Shown one piece after another: positions 45,445 through 54,153 of a stretch of DNA of 64,000 nucleotides (positions within the stretch are counted from its first letter, which is position 1; each line of letters opens with the position of its first letter). Under the pieces are notes generated by a model that saw only the letters and a program-made list of their open reading frames with translations, made no database searches and was not told where the DNA came from. The position numbers and the translations under genes were made by a program. Origin of the DNA: Microbacterium jejuense (GTDB lineage Bacteria > Actinomycetota > Actinomycetes > Actinomycetales > Microbacteriaceae); the NCBI RefSeq assembly GCF_019511665.1, contig NZ_JAEUAW010000001.1, forward strand, positions 372,001 to 436,000, in the 5' to 3' direction.

Positions 45445-46482
45445 TCAGCGACCGACCCCGATGATCGCCGACGCGTCGTCGTCGATCGCGGCGGTGGAGT
45501 TGCGCATCACGAGCGGAGACGGCTCGTACAGCCGGTGGATCGGCGTGTCGGGGTCGTCGATCTGACGCAGCAGCAGCTCGGCGGCCGCGCGGCCCTGCTG
45601 GTGCGGCCGCTGCTGCAGGGTGGTGAGCGAGAACATGTCGGCGTACGCGTGGTCGTCGATGCCGATCACGCTCAGTCGCTCGGGCACCCGGATGCCCAGC
45701 CGGCGCGCCGCGATGATCGCGCCGACCGCGACCTCGTCGCACACGCCGACGATCCCCGTCGGCCGCGTGCGACGGTCGCCGAGCAGCTCAACGGCCGCGC
45801 GGTAGCCGCCCGGCATGGCCACCTCGGACTGGACGTGACGGATGGATGCCTCGAGCCCGGCATCCCTCATCGCGGCGACGTAACCGTCGAACCGCAGCCC
45901 GTCGCCGAAGCTCGTGCGGTGGCCGTCGGGGTCGCCGCCGAGGAAGACGATGTCGCGGTGGCCGAGGCCGATCAGATGGTCGGTCGCGATGCGGGCCGCC
46001 GCCTCGTCGTCGATCGACACGGCGTTGGTGCCCACGTCGTACCCGCCGACGCTCACGACCGGCTTGCCGAAGGCCACGAGCCGCTCCATCTCGCGCGCGC
46101 TCGGCTCGATGCCGATCGCGATGAGCCCGTCGAACCTCTTGCGCGCGAGGAAGTGCTCGAACATCTCGCGGCGGGCTGCGGACTCGGGTGGCGCTCCGTA
46201 GAGCGCCAGGTCGTAGCGGCGCTGCAGCAGCGCGTCCTGGACGCCCTCCAGCACCTGTGCGAAGAACCAGCGGTCCAGCGACGGCATGACCACGCCGACC
46301 GTCTGCGTGCGGCCCGTCACCAGGCTGACCGCGCTCGTCGTGGGGACGTAGCCGAGGGCGGTCGCGGCATCCCTCACCCTCTCGCGCGTCGCCTGCGACA
46401 CGTACCCGCCGCCGGTCAGCGCGCGCGAGGCCGTCGACTTCGACACGCCTGCCGCACGCGCCACGTCGGCGATGCCCGCCAT
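45445..46482 (-). CDS. LacI-family repressor of the second MalFG cluster
   Basis: 345 residues from ATG 46482, fixed by AAGGAGG 6 nt upstream. Helix-turn-helix at about 2-50 (GIADVARAAGVSKSTASRAL) with hinge YVPTTSAVSLVTGRTQTVGV, then a sugar-sensing core (DGLIAIGIEPSAREMERLVA, LSVIGIDDHAYADMFSLTTL). Divergent from the binding-protein gene, with palindromic GGAACCGGTTCC-type operators in front of both, so it probably represses itself and the transport operon until its sugar binds. Confidence 0.92.
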   Translation of the reverse strand: MAGIADVARAAGVSKSTASRALTGGGYVSQATRERVRDAATALGYVPTTSAVSLVTGRTQTVGVVMPSLDRWFFAQVLEGVQDALLQRRYDLALYGAPPESAARREMFEHFLARKRFDGLIAIGIEPSAREMERLVAFGKPVVSVGGYDVGTNAVSIDDEAAARIATDHLIGLGHRDIVFLGGDPDGHRTSFGDGLRFDGYVAAMRDAGLEASIRHVQSEVAMPGGYRAAVELLGDRRTRPTGIVGVCDEVAVGAIIAARRLGIRVPERLSVIGIDDHAYADMFSLTTLQQRPHQQGRAAAELLLRQIDDPDTPIHRLYEPSPLVMRNSTAAIDDDASAIIGVGR

Positions 46483-46528
46483 CGGGTCCTCCTTGTACAT
46501 CGGCGACGACCGCGTCGCGCGAGAATGT

Positions 46529-46540
46529 GGAACCGGTTCC
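46529..46540. promoter_or_regulatory. LacI operator O1 (perfect palindrome)
   Basis: GGAACCGGTTCC, a perfect 12-bp palindrome with central CG, 47 bp upstream of the LacI gene start; fits autorepression. Confidence 0.7.
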
Positions 46541-46615
46541 GCGGGCAATCATGCCCGCATCGCCGGATCGATGCCACCCCGCACCGTCGGTTTACCGACT
46601 TGTGACTCACGGTCA

Positions 46616-46663
46616 TTGTGCGCGTCCGGTGGCATCCCCTACCGTGAACATGGAATCGGTTCC
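46616..46663 (+). promoter_or_regulatory. Promoter and LacI operator O2 of the second MalFG cluster
   Basis: TTGTGC (46616-46621) and TACCGT (46640-46645), 18 bp apart, then GGAATCGGTTCC (46652-46663), a one-mismatch variant of O1 placed at the predicted transcription start. Repressor binding there would block initiation. Confidence 0.6.
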
Positions 46664-46726
46664 CGATCTCGCACGTGCGGGGGGCGCTGAAGTGCCGCCC
46701 GCGGACTCGAAGAGGAGGCAGACACC

Positions 46727-48070
46727 ATGACTGCACTGCGATCCCGCCGTCGACACGGCTTCATCGCACTGGGCTTGACCGCCGTCGCAGCGCTCGCGCT
46801 CGCCGGCTGCGCGGAGGGCGGCGACGGGGGTGACGCCGACGACGGCTCGCTGGAGGGCGAGGAGGTCCAGATCTCGGGCGGCATCACCGGCACCGAGGCG
46901 GATGCGCTCCAGAAGTCGTTCGACGCGTTCACCGAAGAGACCGGCATCAAGGTCGTGTACACCGGCGACAAGGGCTTCGAGGGCAACATCGTGACGAAAG
47001 TCGACGGTGGATCGGCCCCCGACATCGCGATCGTCCCGCAGCCGGGCCTCTTCCGCTCGCTCGTCGACACCGGCCAGGTGGTCGAGGCGAGCGACGAGGT
47101 CGAGGCGAACGTCGACAAGTACTGGTCATCTGCCTGGAAGGACATCGGCACCGTCGACGACGTGTTCTACGCCGCACCGATGCTGGCCAACCTCAAGGGC
47201 TACATCTACTACTCGCCCAAGAGCTTCCAGGAGTGGGGCGTCGAGATCCCTGAGACGTGGCAGGAGCTGCTGGATCTGACCAAGACGATCCAGGAGAAGA
47301 CGGGCCAGCCGCCGTGGTGCGCCGGGTTCTCGTCCGAGGCCGCATCGGGGTGGCCCGGCACGGACTGGGTCGAAGACCTCGTGCTGCGTCAGTCCGGGGC
47401 GGACGTGTACGACAGCTGGGCGGAGGGCGACACCCCGTTCACCGACCCGGCCATCGAGTCGGCGTTCGACGAGGTCGCCAAGGTGCTGCTCGACCCGAAG
47501 TACGTCAACGCCGGCTTCGGCGACGTGCAGAGCATCAACTCCACCGCGTTCGGCGACCCGATCGCCGCGGCTGTCGCGAACGGCACGTGCGCGCTGACGC
47601 ACCAGGCCTCGTTCCTCACCGCGAACTTCCTCGCGGTGCAGACGGCCGACGGAGCGACGCCCGACGTGGCCGAGGACGGCGACGTCTACGCGTTCCTGAT
47701 GCCGGGCTTCGAGGGCGAGCCGTTCTCGGTCTCGGGTGGTGGCGAGCTCGTCACGGTGTTCTCGGACGACGCCGCCACGCAGAAGGTGGCGGAGTACATG
47801 TCGACGCCCGAGTGGGCGGACGCGCGCGTCTCGCTCGGCGGTGCGATCTCGGCCAACACCGGCGCCGACCCGTCGCTCGCGTCGAGCAAGTTCCTCACCG
47901 ATGCGATGACCGTCCTTCAGGACCCCGACACGGTGTTCCGCTTCGACGCGTCCGACCTGATGCCGGCCACGGTCGGTTCGGGCTCCTTCTGGCGCGGCAT
48001 GGTCGACTGGATCGACGGCAAGCCGACGCCGCAGGTGCTGGAAGACATCCAGGCAGGTTACGAGAACTGA
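46727..48070 (+). CDS. Carbohydrate ABC transporter substrate-binding lipoprotein (cluster 2, alpha-glucoside type)
   Basis: 447 residues; lipobox LALAGC, Cys28. Family 1 solute-binding core: FDAFTEETGIKVVYTGDKGF (about 65-84), APDIAIVPQPGLFRSLVDTG (about 98-117), GQPPWCAGFSSEAASGWPGT (about 193-212). These segments resemble AglE-type alpha-glucoside binding proteins. AGAGGAGG precedes ATG 46727. Followed by two permeases and no ATPase. Confidence 0.92.
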   Translation: MTALRSRRRHGFIALGLTAVAALALAGCAEGGDGGDADDGSLEGEEVQISGGITGTEADALQKSFDAFTEETGIKVVYTGDKGFEGNIVTKVDGGSAPDIAIVPQPGLFRSLVDTGQVVEASDEVEANVDKYWSSAWKDIGTVDDVFYAAPMLANLKGYIYYSPKSFQEWGVEIPETWQELLDLTKTIQEKTGQPPWCAGFSSEAASGWPGTDWVEDLVLRQSGADVYDSWAEGDTPFTDPAIESAFDEVAKVLLDPKYVNAGFGDVQSINSTAFGDPIAAAVANGTCALTHQASFLTANFLAVQTADGATPDVAEDGDVYAFLMPGFEGEPFSVSGGGELVTVFSDDAATQKVAEYMSTPEWADARVSLGGAISANTGADPSLASSKFLTDAMTVLQDPDTVFRFDASDLMPATVGSGSFWRGMVDWIDGKPTPQVLEDIQAGYEN

Positions 48071-48165
48071 TGCAGGTCGTCTCGGCGCCGGTCCGCGCGC
48101 TCGCCGCGCGGACCGGCCGCCGAGGTGACGGCTGATCCGTCGAGGACGACGGAGGAAGGCGGACC

Positions 48166-49506
48166 ATGTCCCAGACCACAGCCTCGGTGGAACAGGCAGA
48201 CGCGAAACCCCCGCAGGATCCGGCGAAGCGCAAGCCGCCGTCACGCACGACCACACGCGTCGTCGTCGCGGTCGGCTTCATCCTGATCGCGGCGCTCGTG
48301 ATCTTCCTGTTCCTCAGTCCGCCCGACCCTGACGCACGTCCGACGTCGCTGGGGTTCTCGTTCAACTCGTTCTTCCAGTGGATCGGCAACCTGGGCCCGA
48401 TCGTCCAGATCCCGATCGTCCTGCTCGTCTTCGGCGTGGTCGTCGCGATCCTCCTGGTGCTGATCGAATACGCGCCGCGCAAAGGCACCGGGTACTTCTG
48501 GCTGCGGCTGATCTCGAGCTTCGCCATCCCGTTCATCGCCCTGATGATGCTGCGGCCGTACCAGAACGCCGTGCTCTACGTCGTGCCGATCGCCCTCATC
48601 GCGGGCGGCCTGCTCTTCTACGCCGACTACCGCGCGCGGGAAGGCGCCGGGTACCTGTACCAGCTGACGCTGTTCCTGGCGCCGGCTGCCATCCTCATCC
48701 TCGTCGGCCTCATCTACCCGACCATCTCGACCGTCATCCAGTCGTTCTTCGACAAGACCGGCGAGAACTTCGTCGGCATGGACAACTACGTGTGGGCGTT
48801 CACCAACCCCCAGGGGTTCTGGTCGATCATCAACACGCTGATCTGGGCGATCTTCGCACCGATCTTCTCGACGATCGTGGGGCTCGCGTACGCGGCCTTC
48901 ATGGAGCGTGCGCGCGGAGATCGGATCCTCAAGATCCTCGTCTTCATCCCGTTCGCGATCGCGCCGGTCAGCATCAGCCTCATCTGGAAGTTCGTCTACG
49001 ACTACCGGCAGGGCAACCAGATCGGCATCCTCAACGCCATCGTGGTGGCGTTCGGCGGCGAGCCGGTCCGCTGGCTCGACACCTGGCCGCTCGTGAACAC
49101 GTTCTGCCTGCTCTTCGCATTCGTGTGGGCGCAGACCGGTTTCGCGATGGTCGTGCTGTCGGCGGCGATCAAGGCCGTGCCGGCGGAGCAGATGGAGGCT
49201 GCGCAGCTCGACGGCACCAACGCGTGGCAGCGGTTCATCAACGTCACCGTCCCCGGCATCCGCACCGCCATCGTCATCGTGCTCACCACGATCACGATCT
49301 CGGCGCTGAAGCTGTACGACATCGTCGCCGTGATGACGGGCGGCCGCTCGAACTCCACGGTGCTCGGGTTCGAGATGGTCAACCAGCAGCAGCGCTTCCA
49401 GAGCTATGGTCATGCGGCGGCGCTCGCCGTGCTGATCTTCGTGTTCGTCACGCCGCTGATCATCTACAACGTCAGACAGCTGCGCCTGCAGCGGGAGGTG
49501 CGATGA
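48166..49506 (+). CDS. Carbohydrate ABC transporter permease, MalF/AglF type with extra N-terminal membrane domain (cluster 2)
   Basis: 446 residues, about 140 longer than the cluster 1 MalF. The added N-terminal part carries about four hydrophobic helices (near 28-48, 72-95, 112-128, 136-152) before the usual core from about 165. EAA loop MEAAQLDGTNAWQRFINVTV (about 343-362). GGAGGAAGG lies upstream of ATG 48166. The stop overlaps the next start (ATGA). Confidence 0.92.
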   Translation: MSQTTASVEQADAKPPQDPAKRKPPSRTTTRVVVAVGFILIAALVIFLFLSPPDPDARPTSLGFSFNSFFQWIGNLGPIVQIPIVLLVFGVVVAILLVLIEYAPRKGTGYFWLRLISSFAIPFIALMMLRPYQNAVLYVVPIALIAGGLLFYADYRAREGAGYLYQLTLFLAPAAILILVGLIYPTISTVIQSFFDKTGENFVGMDNYVWAFTNPQGFWSIINTLIWAIFAPIFSTIVGLAYAAFMERARGDRILKILVFIPFAIAPVSISLIWKFVYDYRQGNQIGILNAIVVAFGGEPVRWLDTWPLVNTFCLLFAFVWAQTGFAMVVLSAAIKAVPAEQMEAAQLDGTNAWQRFINVTVPGIRTAIVIVLTTITISALKLYDIVAVMTGGRSNSTVLGFEMVNQQQRFQSYGHAAALAVLIFVFVTPLIIYNVRQLRLQREVR

Positions 49507-50483
49507 TGACCGCCGTCGACGAGAAGGCCAGCCCGCAGTTCGACAAGTCGGCCGCGCGCAGGGTCGCGCGTGAGACGCGTCGCAACGAGGCGCAGGCTCA
49601 GAAGCGGATGACCTCGCCCGTGGCGACGGTGATCGCCATCGCGATCGCGTTCCTGTGGACGATCCCGACGCTGGGACTGCTGATCACGTCGTTCCGCCCC
49701 GGTGCGGACTCGGCGAGCACGGGATGGTGGACGGTCTTCACGAATCCCGACTTCACCCTCGGCAACTACCAGGACGCGCTGACCTCGGGCGGCACGGCGC
49801 TGACCCTCGGCCAGTCGTTCCTGAACTCTCTCGCGATCACCATCCCGGTGACCATCTTCGCCCTCGCGATCGCGTCGCTGGCCGCGTACGCGTTCGCGTG
49901 GATGGACTTCAAGGGACGCGGCGTGCTGTTCGTCGCGGTCTTCGCGCTGCAGATCGTGCCGATCCAGATGGCGCTGGTGCCGCTGCTCAGCCTGTTCTCG
50001 CGCGGCCTCGAGATCGGCGACGTCGCGGTGTTCCCGGGACTGGAGATGCGCGATGTCGACCACAGCTTCGCCACGATGTGGATCGCGCACGTCATCTTCG
50101 CGCTGCCGCTGGCGATCTTCCTGCTGTACAACTTCATCGCCGAGATCCCGTCCGACGTGATCGAGGCGGCGCGCGTGGACGGCGCGGGCCACGGGCAGAT
50201 CTTCTTCCGGATCATCCTGCCGCTGGCGACGCCGGCGCTCGCGTCGTTCGCGATCCTCGAGTTCGTGTGGGTGTGGAACGACCTGCTGGTGGCGACGATC
50301 TTCGCACCGACGTCGTCGCTGCCGATGACACAGACGCTCAACTCGCTGTCGGGCTCGTGGGGCGACCGCTGGTACCTGGTGTCGGCGGGTGCGTTCCTCG
50401 TCCTGATCGTGCCGATGATCGTGTTCCTCGCGCTGCAGCGCTTCTTCGTGCGCGGCCTGATGGCGGGCGCGACGAAGGGCTGA
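49503..50483 (+). CDS. Carbohydrate ABC transporter permease, MalG/AglG type (cluster 2)
   Basis: 326 residues; charged N-terminal tail of about 40 residues, six helices, EAA loop IEAARVDGAGHGQIFFRIIL (about 220-239). Insertion between helices 3 and 4 (SRGLEIGDVAVFPGLEMRDV) is typical of AglG-like permeases. ATG 49503 overlaps the preceding stop; ATG 49506 is an alternative. A 21-bp perfect hairpin ends the operon. Confidence 0.92.
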   Translation: MMTAVDEKASPQFDKSAARRVARETRRNEAQAQKRMTSPVATVIAIAIAFLWTIPTLGLLITSFRPGADSASTGWWTVFTNPDFTLGNYQDALTSGGTALTLGQSFLNSLAITIPVTIFALAIASLAAYAFAWMDFKGRGVLFVAVFALQIVPIQMALVPLLSLFSRGLEIGDVAVFPGLEMRDVDHSFATMWIAHVIFALPLAIFLLYNFIAEIPSDVIEAARVDGAGHGQIFFRIILPLATPALASFAILEFVWVWNDLLVATIFAPTSSLPMTQTLNSLSGSWGDRWYLVSAGAFLVLIVPMIVFLALQRFFVRGLMAGATKG

Positions 50484-50493
50484 CGAGCTCGTG

Positions 50494-50540
50494 AGTGGAT
50501 GCCTCGGCCCGGCGTACGACGCCGGGCCGAGGCATCCACT
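50494..50540. terminator. Terminator of cluster 2 (21-bp perfect stem)
   Basis: Arms 50494-50514 (AGTGGATGCCTCGGCCCGGC...) and 50520-50540 are exact complements, loop TACGA, 10 bp after the permease stop. Another member of the GGATGCC/GGCATCC hairpin group. Confidence 0.85.
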
Positions 50541-50572
50541 GCTCGAGGCGGGCCGCTCGCTAACCTGATCGC

Positions 50573-52990
50573 ATGGACGCCTCCGCCGACGCCCCCGCGG
50601 CACCCGGCCTCGATCCGGGGCTGAGCGCCACGGACGTCGCCGAGCGCGTCGCGGCCGGGCGCACGAACGCCCACACGGCCGACACGAGCCGGAGCGTCTG
50701 GAACATCGTGCGGGCGAATGTCTTCACGCTGTTCAACGGCATCGTGTTCGCGTGCTTCTTCGTGCTGTTCCTGCTGGGCCGGTGGCAGGACGCGCTGTTC
50801 GGCATCGCGGCCTTCGCGAACTCGATCATCGGGTGCGTGCAGGAGTTCCGCGCCAAGGCGGCGCTCGACCGTCTCGCGCTGCTGAACGCGCCGCGCGCAC
50901 GCGTGCGGCGCGAGAGGGACGAGGCCGAGCTCGCACCCGCGGAGGTCGTGATCGACGACGTCCTCGTGCTGCGCGCGGGCGACCAAGTGCCCGCCGATGC
51001 CGACGTCATCGAGAGCCGCGGCCTGCAGATCGACGAGTCCATGCTGACCGGCGAGTCCGACGCGGTCGACAAGGTGCCCGGCGACGAGGCGCTCTCGGGC
51101 TCGATCGTGGTCGCAGGCGAGGGCGCGGCACGGGTGACGCGAGTGGGAGCGGAGTCGTACGCGAACCGGTTCGCGGGCGAGGCCAAGCGCTTCTCGCTGG
51201 TGGCGTCCGAGGTGCGCAGCTCGGTCAACCGCGTGCTGAAGTGGATGAGCTGGATCATCGGCCCGGTCGGCCTGCTCGTGTGCAACGCGCAGATGATGGT
51301 GTTCGGCGGGTGGGCGGCCGCCTTCGAGAGCGGTGACTGGGTGCAGGCGATCGTGAACTCGATCGCCGCCATCACCGCGATGATCCCCCTCGGCCTCGTG
51401 CTGATGACCTCCATCGCGTTCGCCGTCGGCGCCGCCAAGCTGGCCTCGAAGCAGGTGCTCGTCAACGAGCTGCCCGCCGTCGAGGGTCTGGCGCGCGTGG
51501 ACGTCATCTGCCTCGACAAGACGGGCACGCTGACGGCGGGCGAGATCGCCTTCGACTCGCTGCACACGCTGGGCGCCGGGAACGGTCATGAGGCCGCGCT
51601 GGGATGGTTCGGCGCCGCGCCGGATGCCAACGCCACGGCCCGCTGCCTGCGCGAGCCCTTCCCGGTGGCGCAGCCGCTGACGGCCGCGGCGTACATCCCC
51701 TTCTCGTCCGCCCGAAAGTGGAGCGCCGTCTCGTTCGCCGACGGCCCCGCGGGCTCGTGGGTGCTGGGCGCGCCCGAGATGGTGTTCGGGGATGCCGCGA
51801 CCGACCCGTCCGGCGAGCTCGGGCGCGTGGTCACCGAGCTCGCGTCGACAGGGCGCCGCACGCTGGTCCTCGCACACGCCGGAGCCGCCCTCACCCCCGC
51901 GGACGTCGACGGCGAGCGTCTGCCCGACGATGTCCGTGCCGTCGCCGTCGTGACGTTCCAGGAGCGGATCCGGCCGGATGCCGCCCAGACCCTGGAGTAC
52001 TTCGCAGCGCAGGGTGTCGGCATCCGCGTCATCTCTGGTGACAACCCGCGCACGGTCGCCGCGATCGCCCGCAGTGTCGGCGTCGACGTCGCGGAGGGCT
52101 TCGACGCGCGCCGGCTGCCCGACGACGACGCAGAGCTCGGCGAAGTGCTCGAGCGCAACCTCGTGTTCGGGCGCGTGACGCCGGAGCAGAAGAAGCGCAT
52201 GGTGGTCGCACTGCAGCAGCGCGGCCACACGGTCGCGATGACGGGCGACGGGGTGAACGACGCCCTCGCCATCAAGACGGCCGACCTCGGCATCGCGATG
52301 AACTCCGGCGCCGCCGCCACGAAGGCGGTCGCGCGCATCGTGCTGCTCGACGGCCGCTTCTCGCACCTGCCCGAGGTCGTCGCCGAGGGGCGGCAGGTCA
52401 TCGCCAACATCGAGCGCGTCTCGATGCTGTTCTTCACCAAGACGGCCTACGCGACAGGGCTCGCCGTGCTCTTCGGCGTGCTCGTGCTGCCGTTCCCGTT
52501 CCTGCCGCGCCAGCTGTCGATCACCGACGGCCTCACCATCGGCATCCCGGCGTTCTTCCTCGCGCTCCTGCCGAACACGCAGCGGTACGTCCCGGGCTTC
52601 CTGCGCCGCTCGCTCAGCTTCGCCATCCCGGCAGGAGCCGTCATCGCGATCTCGCTCACCCTGTACACCCTCGCGGCGACGGCCATCGGCATCGGCCAGC
52701 CCGAGCTGCGCACCGGGTCGACGATCATCCTCGCGATCGTGGGGATCTGGGTGCTGACCGTGCTCTCACGCCCCATCACGCGCCTGAAGGGCCTGATCAT
52801 CGGCGCGATGTTCATCGGACTGGTCGGCGTCTTCACCATTCCGCTGGCGACCGAGTTCTTCCAGCTCGTCGATCCCGGCGAGGAGGCGGCGTGGCTCATC
52901 GTGCTGGTGACGGCGCTCACGATCGGAGCGATCGAGATCGTGCGGTTCTTCCACCGTCGCTTCGTCGCGCGGACGCTCGCGGCGGCGTGA
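50573..52990 (+). CDS. P-type cation-transporting ATPase, CtpE-like
   Basis: 805 residues. Actuator motif LTGESD (TGES 159-162), phosphorylation motif DKTGT at 315-319 (Asp315), and hinge TGDGVND at 557-563 are all present; about 8-10 membrane helices. In helix M4, where most P2-type pumps have PEGL, this protein reads IPLGL at 271-275, so the usual cation-liganding Glu is absent. Mycobacterial CtpE, reported as a calcium pump, is the closest type I recognise. No metal-binding N-terminal domain. Stands alone; the cargo ion is uncertain. Confidence 0.85.
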   Translation: MDASADAPAAPGLDPGLSATDVAERVAAGRTNAHTADTSRSVWNIVRANVFTLFNGIVFACFFVLFLLGRWQDALFGIAAFANSIIGCVQEFRAKAALDRLALLNAPRARVRRERDEAELAPAEVVIDDVLVLRAGDQVPADADVIESRGLQIDESMLTGESDAVDKVPGDEALSGSIVVAGEGAARVTRVGAESYANRFAGEAKRFSLVASEVRSSVNRVLKWMSWIIGPVGLLVCNAQMMVFGGWAAAFESGDWVQAIVNSIAAITAMIPLGLVLMTSIAFAVGAAKLASKQVLVNELPAVEGLARVDVICLDKTGTLTAGEIAFDSLHTLGAGNGHEAALGWFGAAPDANATARCLREPFPVAQPLTAAAYIPFSSARKWSAVSFADGPAGSWVLGAPEMVFGDAATDPSGELGRVVTELASTGRRTLVLAHAGAALTPADVDGERLPDDVRAVAVVTFQERIRPDAAQTLEYFAAQGVGIRVISGDNPRTVAAIARSVGVDVAEGFDARRLPDDDAELGEVLERNLVFGRVTPEQKKRMVVALQQRGHTVAMTGDGVNDALAIKTADLGIAMNSGAAATKAVARIVLLDGRFSHLPEVVAEGRQVIANIERVSMLFFTKTAYATGLAVLFGVLVLPFPFLPRQLSITDGLTIGIPAFFLALLPNTQRYVPGFLRRSLSFAIPAGAVIAISLTLYTLAATAIGIGQPELRTGSTIILAIVGIWVLTVLSRPITRLKGLIIGAMFIGLVGVFTIPLATEFFQLVDPGEEAAWLIVLVTALTIGAIEIVRFFHRRFVARTLAAA

Positions 52991-53449
52991 TCAGCCCGCG
53001 GCGGCGGTCCCGTCCGGAGGAGCGTCGACGGTCGAGCGTGCGAAGTGCCGCGATCCCGGCGGCGCCCACAGTGCCACGAGGATGAGCACCTCGATGATGA
53101 CATCGAGCATCGAGCCCCAGTCCCAGCCGTCGGTCGTGGCGATCGTGAGCACGCTCAGCACGAGCAGGACTCCGAGGTAGACCGTCGCGAAGATGCGCGA
53201 GAGGCGGCTGCCACGGGCGAGCCCCGAGGCCATGCCGATCAGCAGCAGCCCGAACAGGATGATGGCGGCGCCCAGCAGCGACACGCGCAGCACCTCGGCC
53301 TCGGCGACGTCGTAGCGGCTCAGCAGCACCAGTACGCCGAGCGCCACGTTGGCGAACGCGCTGAGATACACGAGGACGACCGCGATCGTGACGATCACGG
53401 GGCGGCGCCGGCGGGCTCCCACATCGGGCACGGACGGGTCGGCGGTCAC
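52991..53449 (-). CDS. Four-helix membrane protein, unknown function
   Basis: 152 residues from GTG 53449. Hydrophobic segments near 18-45, 56-76, 86-108 and 113-128; polar tails at both ends. It resembles small uncharacterised actinobacterial membrane proteins. Third gene of the DUF3105-DUF305 run (22 bp after DUF305), stop adjacent to the convergent ATPase stop. Confidence 0.7.
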   Translation of the reverse strand: MTADPSVPDVGARRRRPVIVTIAVVLVYLSAFANVALGVLVLLSRYDVAEAEVLRVSLLGAAIILFGLLLIGMASGLARGSRLSRIFATVYLGVLLVLSVLTIATTDGWDWGSMLDVIIEVLILVALWAPPGSRHFARSTVDAPPDGTAAAG

Positions 53450-53471
53450 GCGACCACTGTAACGACCCGCT

Positions 53472-54149
53472 TCAGCCGGAGCACCCCAGGCGCTGCTGGA
53501 TCGACGTCATCGCGTCGATCTCGGCCGTCTGCCCCGTCTTCATCGCCTGCGCGACCTCCCGCGCACGGGGGTCGCTGCCGAGTTCGAGCAGCGCGTCGGC
53601 CATCGGGATGGCGCCCTCGTGGTGACGGATCATCAGCGTGAGGAACTGGCAGTCCGCCGCCGTGCCGGTCGCCGCCTGCAGCGCGGCGATCTCGTCTGCC
53701 GACGCCATGCCCATGGCCGCGCGCGCCTCCTCGTCGGTCATCGGTGCGGACGACGCCTGACCGTGCTCGTGACCCGAGCCGCCGGCATCCATCCACTGCA
53801 TCAGCGGGCCGCCGGCCTGGGGGAGACCCCACTGCACGAGCCAGTCGAACATCTCGCCCCGCTGCGCGGCCTGCGACGTGGCGATGTCGTACGAGAGCGC
53901 GCGCAGCTCTTCGTCGTCGGTCTTGCGGTAGATCTCCATCGCCAGCTCGATCGCCTGCGCGTGATGCGCCTGCATGTCGCGCGAGAACCCGGCTTCGGCC
54001 GAGTCCGTGCCGGGCGTCGCCGCGGCGCCCTGCGTGCCGAACATCGTGAACCGGCCGACGGCGAAGCCGAGCGCGCCGATGAGCACGAGCGACACGGCGA
54101 TGACGATCCACCGCTGCGTGCGTCCGGTCGAGGGCGCCGCGTCGGTCAT
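53472..54149 (-). CDS. Membrane-anchored DUF305 protein
   Basis: 225 residues. One N-terminal helix (about 13-34, IVIAVSLVLIGALGFAVGRF) anchors an extracytoplasmic four-helix DUF305 domain with FSRDMQAHHAQAIELAMEIY (about 54-73) and FLTLMIRHHEGAIPMADALL (about 166-185). The paired His and Met residues suggest metal binding, often proposed as copper; unproven. Starts 4 bp after the DUF3105 stop, so they are co-transcribed. Confidence 0.88.
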   Translation of the reverse strand: MTDAAPSTGRTQRWIVIAVSLVLIGALGFAVGRFTMFGTQGAAATPGTDSAEAGFSRDMQAHHAQAIELAMEIYRKTDDEELRALSYDIATSQAAQRGEMFDWLVQWGLPQAGGPLMQWMDAGGSGHEHGQASSAPMTDEEARAAMGMASADEIAALQAATGTAADCQFLTLMIRHHEGAIPMADALLELGSDPRAREVAQAMKTGQTAEIDAMTSIQQRLGCSG

Positions 54150-54153
54150 GGCG

